This document shows positions 36,201-40,766 of a stretch of 40,766 bases of DNA, piece after piece; positions within the stretch are counted from its first letter, which is position 1, and every line of letters starts with the position of its first letter. This DNA comes from Spirogloea muscicola. Taxonomy: Eukaryota; Streptophyta; Zygnematophyceae; Spirogloeales; Spirogloeaceae. Both the position numbers and the translations under genes were made by a program. The notes beneath the pieces are model-generated. The model was not told the origin of the DNA. It made no database searches and was given only the letters and a program-made list of their open reading frames with translations. The DNA is taken from assembly GCA_009602725.1 (NCBI GenBank), contig WELB01000197.1, forward strand, positions 89,816 through 130,581, written 5' to 3'.

Positions 36201-39200
36201 CTTGCAAAAACCATCATTGAGACTCCTCAGATTCTCCAGAGATTTCTCCAAGGCATCAATTCAGTGTTTGCCTGTTCTGTTGGCTGCTTGCAACCCCACT
36301 GCGCTGCACATGCTTGCATACTGTGTCTTAAGCAGTTGCTTGATAAAGCATTTGCGCAGGTCGGAAGATGCAATGGATGAGGCAAACATGTCCGGCTTCG
36401 CTGGGCGACTGCAGGCAATGTCAGCAGCTCTTGGAGCGGCAGATGCTCATCCATTCATGGAGGACTACATAACAGGTCAGAGTGCAGTGAGGTTGCAAGT
36501 GTGCAAAGGCCATTTAATCTGCACATCTGCAGACTCAGAAGTCAAGGACTGAAAGAGTGGGCTGTGGTCCTTAAGCTAATCCAACGCCAGGACTTTGGAG
36601 TATCGGTCTCACCAGTATTTCTGAGTCTAAGAAAGGCTGAAGAATGCTTCTCTCATGTCAGTCTTTGGCAAGATGGACTGCGTGGGCAGAGGTCACCTTA
36701 CATGCAATTTGCTAAGGGTATCTGCCTGTAGTCCTTGGGAGGACGGCACTGATTGACCCTCTTGAATTCATGGCAGCAAGATTGCCGGGCGGCGGATCAG
36801 GGCTTACAGTTCCACCACCTGCAGTGCTTGAGAGAGTTCTCAAAGATCTGTTCGAGTCTGGTATGCCTTAAGCACTCGCACAAAGGCAGCTGCTTCTGCT
36901 GTTGCTGGCAGTAGTACATGCATTGAGAAATGTGGCTCTGCAGTGACAACACTTGCCTTGCCCAAGGCTAAATTGCAAAATTAGCCATGTCAAAGCGCTT
37001 GCTAGGCGACTTGCATATACCATTCGTAACAGTAGCACACAAGTCAATTTCTTGTCACATCCTTTTGTACGTGGGCAGGACAAGACAAAGAGGACAGCAA
37101 TGCTGGTGCGCAGAGGTTGCTGCTGGGCAAGACTGCTCCGCCAGACTCTCTACTGAGCCGACTGGCTCTGCATGCCTTACGTTTTGGAACTTGCAACATA
37201 CGGGGTGTGTGCCTTTGGCTTTCGGGCTTCCTCTGTTGAAGGAGGCCGGTAGAAGGCAACATGCTGCAGCCCTGTGTTACTAGGGACTCCTACTTAACTG
37301 CACATTGCTATCGTCCATCCTTATCAAGATGTCTGGCGAAATTTCCTGCAGCAATTGCAGTCCTATGGACAGAGTTTGTGAGGGAGGTGAGGTGGCACTG
37401 GGATGAAGGACTACCACTGCCGCGAGTGCAAGCTTCCACTCCTGATTTTTGCTGTTGCCTCCTGCATCAGAAATTGCAAATGGTAATTACCTGCTTCTCT
37501 TATCCTTCTGAATTCATCCTTATCCTGTCTTTGGCAGAGGCAGCATAAATTAGAGTTCATCAGCTGCACTGCCTGATAAGATTGCATCTCTATTACTTAG
37601 ACCGGCCCTTTACTCAGGCCAAAGCATTGGGTTCCTTCTAACGCTGTGGTGCTTACTGCAATTGATCAGCTGGCTATCTGCATAAGAATGAAGGATTCAG
37701 GAGCGCCGGAAGGGCCTGAGCCTAAAAAAGAGCACAGTAACCTGGAAGATAAGGAGGAGTTGGACGATTCCCATGCTCAGGCTAGCAACAGGAGATACTT
37801 GGAGCTGGTAACTTCGTTCCCTAATTAGTAGCAAAATTGCTGCGTGACTGAGCCCTTTCCAGTGCGCAGAAAGATGCATTCTACACAATAAAGACAGCCA
37901 GAAATTATCAAATTACTGGTCTAGGTACCTGCTGAAACTCTGTTTCATTACACTTCCAGCGACTATGTGGCAAACCTGATACTTACTCTCAGTACTTGTT
38001 GTCCAGCAGGACAGCGAGGCTGACGACGATCGCATGGACACAGAGAGCAACGAAACCACTTACGAAAGCTGTTCTGATCATGACAGGTTGGTCTTCTTGT
38101 TGGACTAGGAGTCAGCTCCATGTCAATATCACTATGGGCCTTGGCTTCTTGATCCAAGATTAGCATTGGGCAATCAGGGATACCAAATACAGGTCAGGCA
38201 GTGTTCTAAATAGCTGTCGCTTGCAATTTCTGACATACAAATGTTCATTTCTGTCATCACAGTGCTGGTTCTGCACAACTAGTCGATACGGCTGCTACAT
38301 CAGACCAGGGAGCTGGGGAGAAAGCGTCGCCTCGTCCTAAGAGGAGTGGAACCTGGCAGCCCTTTGGCAATGAGATGCTTCTTGAAGTACGCCACCGCAT
38401 GTATGCTCCACTAACGCAGGTAAGTAAGACCTCTCTCAGATTTGTGTGTGCTAAAGGTTGAGGACATGCTTGGTGATTTTGGCGGCGCTGGCATGACTGC
38501 CTATAGAAGTTAGATGCTTACATAGACTTACAACCTCCTTCGACAGGAGGCTCCCTACATGACCGAAGACATGCTCGAGGAGCGGGAGCATGCACTTGCT
38601 GGGCTGGGCAACTCGACTTCGGTCAGTCACTTCCAGTCAAACAGCTGTGTTAGAATGTGCATGGCAGCTCATCTGCAGTCAAATCATTGAATGAAAGTCC
38701 CGTAACCAAGACATGTGTATGTTAATTGGTCCATCAAGCTGCAGGGAAATCTCTGTAATCTTGTGGTGAAATTTTGCAGGCAAAGGAGACAAGAGCCAGA
38801 ATTCAAAGTGGAATGCTTGCATCAGGTGCATCATATGAGTCTCACTGTGTTGACTGCCATGTTGACCAGGTGTGATCATGATCTGAGAGCAACTGATTTT
38901 GCTCTTTCTTTAACTGACTTGTCGGATTTGTCTTACGTAACAGATATGGCAGCCTTCAAAGCCGCCAACCCAGGCGCAGTGCTGGCTGACTTTGTGAGAT
39001 GGCACTCGCCTCGAGACTGGGTGGTCAGAGAGGACGAGGGGCATGGTCAGTCCGAGGCACCGAGCTCTGCCGCAGATCTGGCGGCATGGCCTCCAGCGGG
39101 TCAGCTCTCTGCACGGATGGAAGAAAGCAGCAACCTGTGGAGGGAGGTGTGGGACAAGGCAGAGGCTGCCCCAGCTTTCAAGCAGCGGCCTCTCTTTGAC

Positions 39201-40419
39201 CACACAAGGGAAGCGGAGAAGGTAGGCCCCAATATGATCAGCTTGATGTGCAAGAGCCTTCATACAAGGCTTTCTAACATAGTGTATAGATAGTGGGCAA
39301 ACCTTCATGACGTCTGATCCATGTGCTGTGACAGCAAACACGGCAAATTGGCCTGAATGTGCAAAGCCCTGATGGTCTGATGCTCGTCTTGTGTGACTTG
39401 CAACATTTGATCACTTGTGGTCTTCCTTAATCAACATTGACAGGTGATGCATTACCTGGAGACAATCAATCCCCAAGACCTGGTAGGCCAGCTACTGGAC
39501 ATTGCCGCAGCGTCCGCTGCGCACGTCCTCACACAGCCTGGCTCAATTGAGGACACCCCAGTGCTTCGTGCAGCCAGAGGCCGACTGGAAGCCCTGCTAA
39601 CGACCACCCTTTCCAGCTTGGGTCACACCAAGCAGGAGCAATGTAGGTGATCTCAGCTGGTGAAGTGTATATCCAGGGTTTATGGTTTAGGGTTTAAGGG
39701 TTTAGGGTTTCCAGTGTATGTTTGTCTGTCCCTGTCAAGGTCCAGCTCTCTGTTGCACATTCATACAGGCTATAATGCTTCAGGACGTATATAGTCTGTA
39801 TGACTGCTGCTGCAGTGCATATAGTGTCCAGCTATTCGAGCTTTCAATACCTTTGTCAAGTGCAGCTGCTACTGCGCAGTAAAGGTCCACCGATTCGGCC
39901 ACTGCAGTCAAATACAGGGACTTGAGCTGGAGGTTTGGCCACGAGGAAAGGTGGCTCGTGGCAGCTGCTTCCCTGCTGCAGAAGCTTCCCACTCTGCCGG
40001 CATTGGTGGAGCCACTTTTGGATGAGGACGGACTGAAGCGTTCACACTTGCTCCTTTCAGACAAGGTGAGACGTGGGACAAGCTTGAGCTGCAAAACTTC
40101 AAGGTTCTTTGTCACTGATACTAACAATCTCCATCATGCAATGCCTTCGGTTTAGGGGATGGGCGCCGAGAGAGCAATACTTGCTGACGTCTTCTCCAAA
40201 ATGCACCAGAGTAGTAGTAGCTCTGATCTGAGCTTGCCGGGACCTCTCCTTGGTGACAAAGGGCCGGCTATCAAGGAGGCCATCATGTCGTGCCCGTATC
40301 CCAGTAAAGGGGACAGCAGCGCTGTTGACTCTGCCGACAGCCAGCTCCGTGAGCGCATGTATGCCCTCGCTGCACCCAAACTGCTCCATGTTGCTATAGC
40401 ACTCATTACAGAGGACTAG
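33263..40419 (+). CDS. RAB3GAP1: Rab3 GTPase-activating protein catalytic subunit (21 exons)
   Basis: In animals this subunit, with RAB3GAP2, is a GAP for Rab3 and a GEF for Rab18. Exon starts-ends: 33263-33325, 33581-33624, 33807-34027, 34188-34252, 34482-34585, 35177-35348, 35531-35747, 35989-36178, 36360-36475, 36732-36860, 37079-37204, 37352-37482, 37670-37807, 38010-38086, 38263-38419, 38547-38621, 38780-38825, 38944-39221, 39444-39642, 39908-40065, 40156-40419. Phases agree throughout; about 989 residues against 981 in human. Conserved segments include FEDYTLASPWERF near the N-terminus, FVREVRWHWDEGLPLP, CCCLLHQKLQM, APYMTEDMLEE, FKAANPG, DFVRWHSPRDWV (about 706-717), LSARMEESSNLWREVW and LFDHTREAEKV. 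The C-terminus (ERMYALAAPKLLHVAIALITED) diverges from the animal ending. The start of exon 8 and the exon 7 donor (GTTGTC) are the weakest points. Intron 5 holds repeat fragments. Confidence 0.95.
34800..35110 (+). repeat. Repeat fragments inside RAB3GAP1 intron 5
   Basis: Intron 5 (34586-35176) contains GTAACCGAGCGGGTAGCTTA (related to 21236 and 21279). It also contains CAGCGTGCTGGTCGTGCATT (related to 21015 and 16060) and an R1 copy with TTGGCCTCCCTTTCAATTTC at 35069. These modules occur in other repeat copies, so one degraded element probably inserted here. Confidence 0.65.
39676..39710 (+). repeat. Interstitial telomere-type repeat (TTTAGGG)
   Basis: Five degenerate units of GGTTTA(GG), including TTTAGGGTTTAAGGGTTTAG, lie in intron 19 of RAB3GAP1, about 30 bp after its donor. 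The motif is the plant-type telomere repeat in G-strand orientation. It may be a scar of break repair or slippage. Confidence 0.8.
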
Positions 40420-40766
40420 GACAAGCCTAGGACAGCTTATGAGACTTGCTTGATTATCACGCAATGATGCCATGCAACCTCACTGACGTCTTGATTTCTT
40501 TGAAGGAATGCCGCATTGCATCAAGTGGTCAGCTTTCACATATGCACAGCATATGCCACACCTGACGAAATGCCGCTTTGAATCAAGTGTTCAGCTTTCA
40601 CGTATACCCAGCTTATGCCACACCTGAATCGTCACTGTACAAGGGAAGCTCAACGTGGCTTCAATCTGAGGCTCGTACATGCTACCTTCCTTTTAAAGCA
40701 TTAGCTAAACCCTAGTCATCCGCCACAGCTCCGTCACAGTTCAAGGACTTACTTGGGGGGGGGGGT
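40420..40766. other. 3' flank of RAB3GAP1 to the contig end
   Basis: No coding sequence is seen. The stretch holds the 61-bp tandem duplication listed separately and ends in a run of 11 G and one T, which looks like an assembly edge. Confidence 0.5.
40506..40627. repeat. Tandem duplication of a 61-bp unit
   Basis: The unit with CATCAAGTGGTCAGCTTTCA and ATGCCACACCTGA at 40506-40566 is repeated at 40567-40627 with about nine differences. It lies about 90 bp past the RAB3GAP1 stop codon, probably in or just beyond the 3'UTR. Confidence 0.8.

Overview
This window is nuclear DNA from a eukaryotic green alga, most likely a chlorophyte of the Trebouxiophyceae type. Every recognisable gene is split by many short GT-AG introns. 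Several proteins start with Ala/Arg/Ser-rich plastid-type presequences. TGTAA polyadenylation-like motifs follow some genes, and interstitial repeats are of the plant telomere type (TTTAGGG). All three stop codons are used as stops, so the standard code applies. The species cannot be named from the sequence. The window looks like a whole assembled contig: it starts with 112 T, ends in a G run, and holds two single N positions, one of which breaks a frame.

Layout: 1-1130 holds protein-like but unassignable fragments. 1131-4700 is gene-poor and rich in dispersed repeats, with a foldback-like inverted repeat at 2974-3764. A weak ORF lies at 4728-5294 (-). 5547-7251 (-) is a four-exon predicted organelle-targeted membrane protein of unknown family. 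8006-10523 (+) is a coiled-coil protein with a C-terminal membrane anchor. 11677-15436 (-) is a six-exon PPR-SMR protein of the GUN1/pTAC2 type with telomere-type repeats just upstream of its ATG. 17970-20873 (-) is an eight-exon riboflavin synthase. About 22702-25904 (+) is a PIN-LIKES (PILS)-type carrier. 27979-31495 (+) is a GapC-type NAD glyceraldehyde-3-phosphate dehydrogenase with a probable plastid presequence. 33263-40419 (+) is a 21-exon gene for the catalytic subunit of Rab3 GAP (RAB3GAP1), close to full length at about 989 residues.

The genes do not form one pathway. They are ordinary housekeeping or organelle genes: plastid gene expression (PPR-SMR), riboflavin synthesis, glycolysis, membrane transport and Rab-GTPase control. 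The spaces between them, and some introns, are littered with one modular family of dispersed repeats. I found no tRNA, rRNA, CRISPR array, operon or autonomous transposase. The main novelties are the repeat family, the unknown membrane protein and the unassigned tail-anchored coiled-coil protein. Exon models were built by hand from splice consensus, reading-frame phase and remembered family motifs, with no alignment run.
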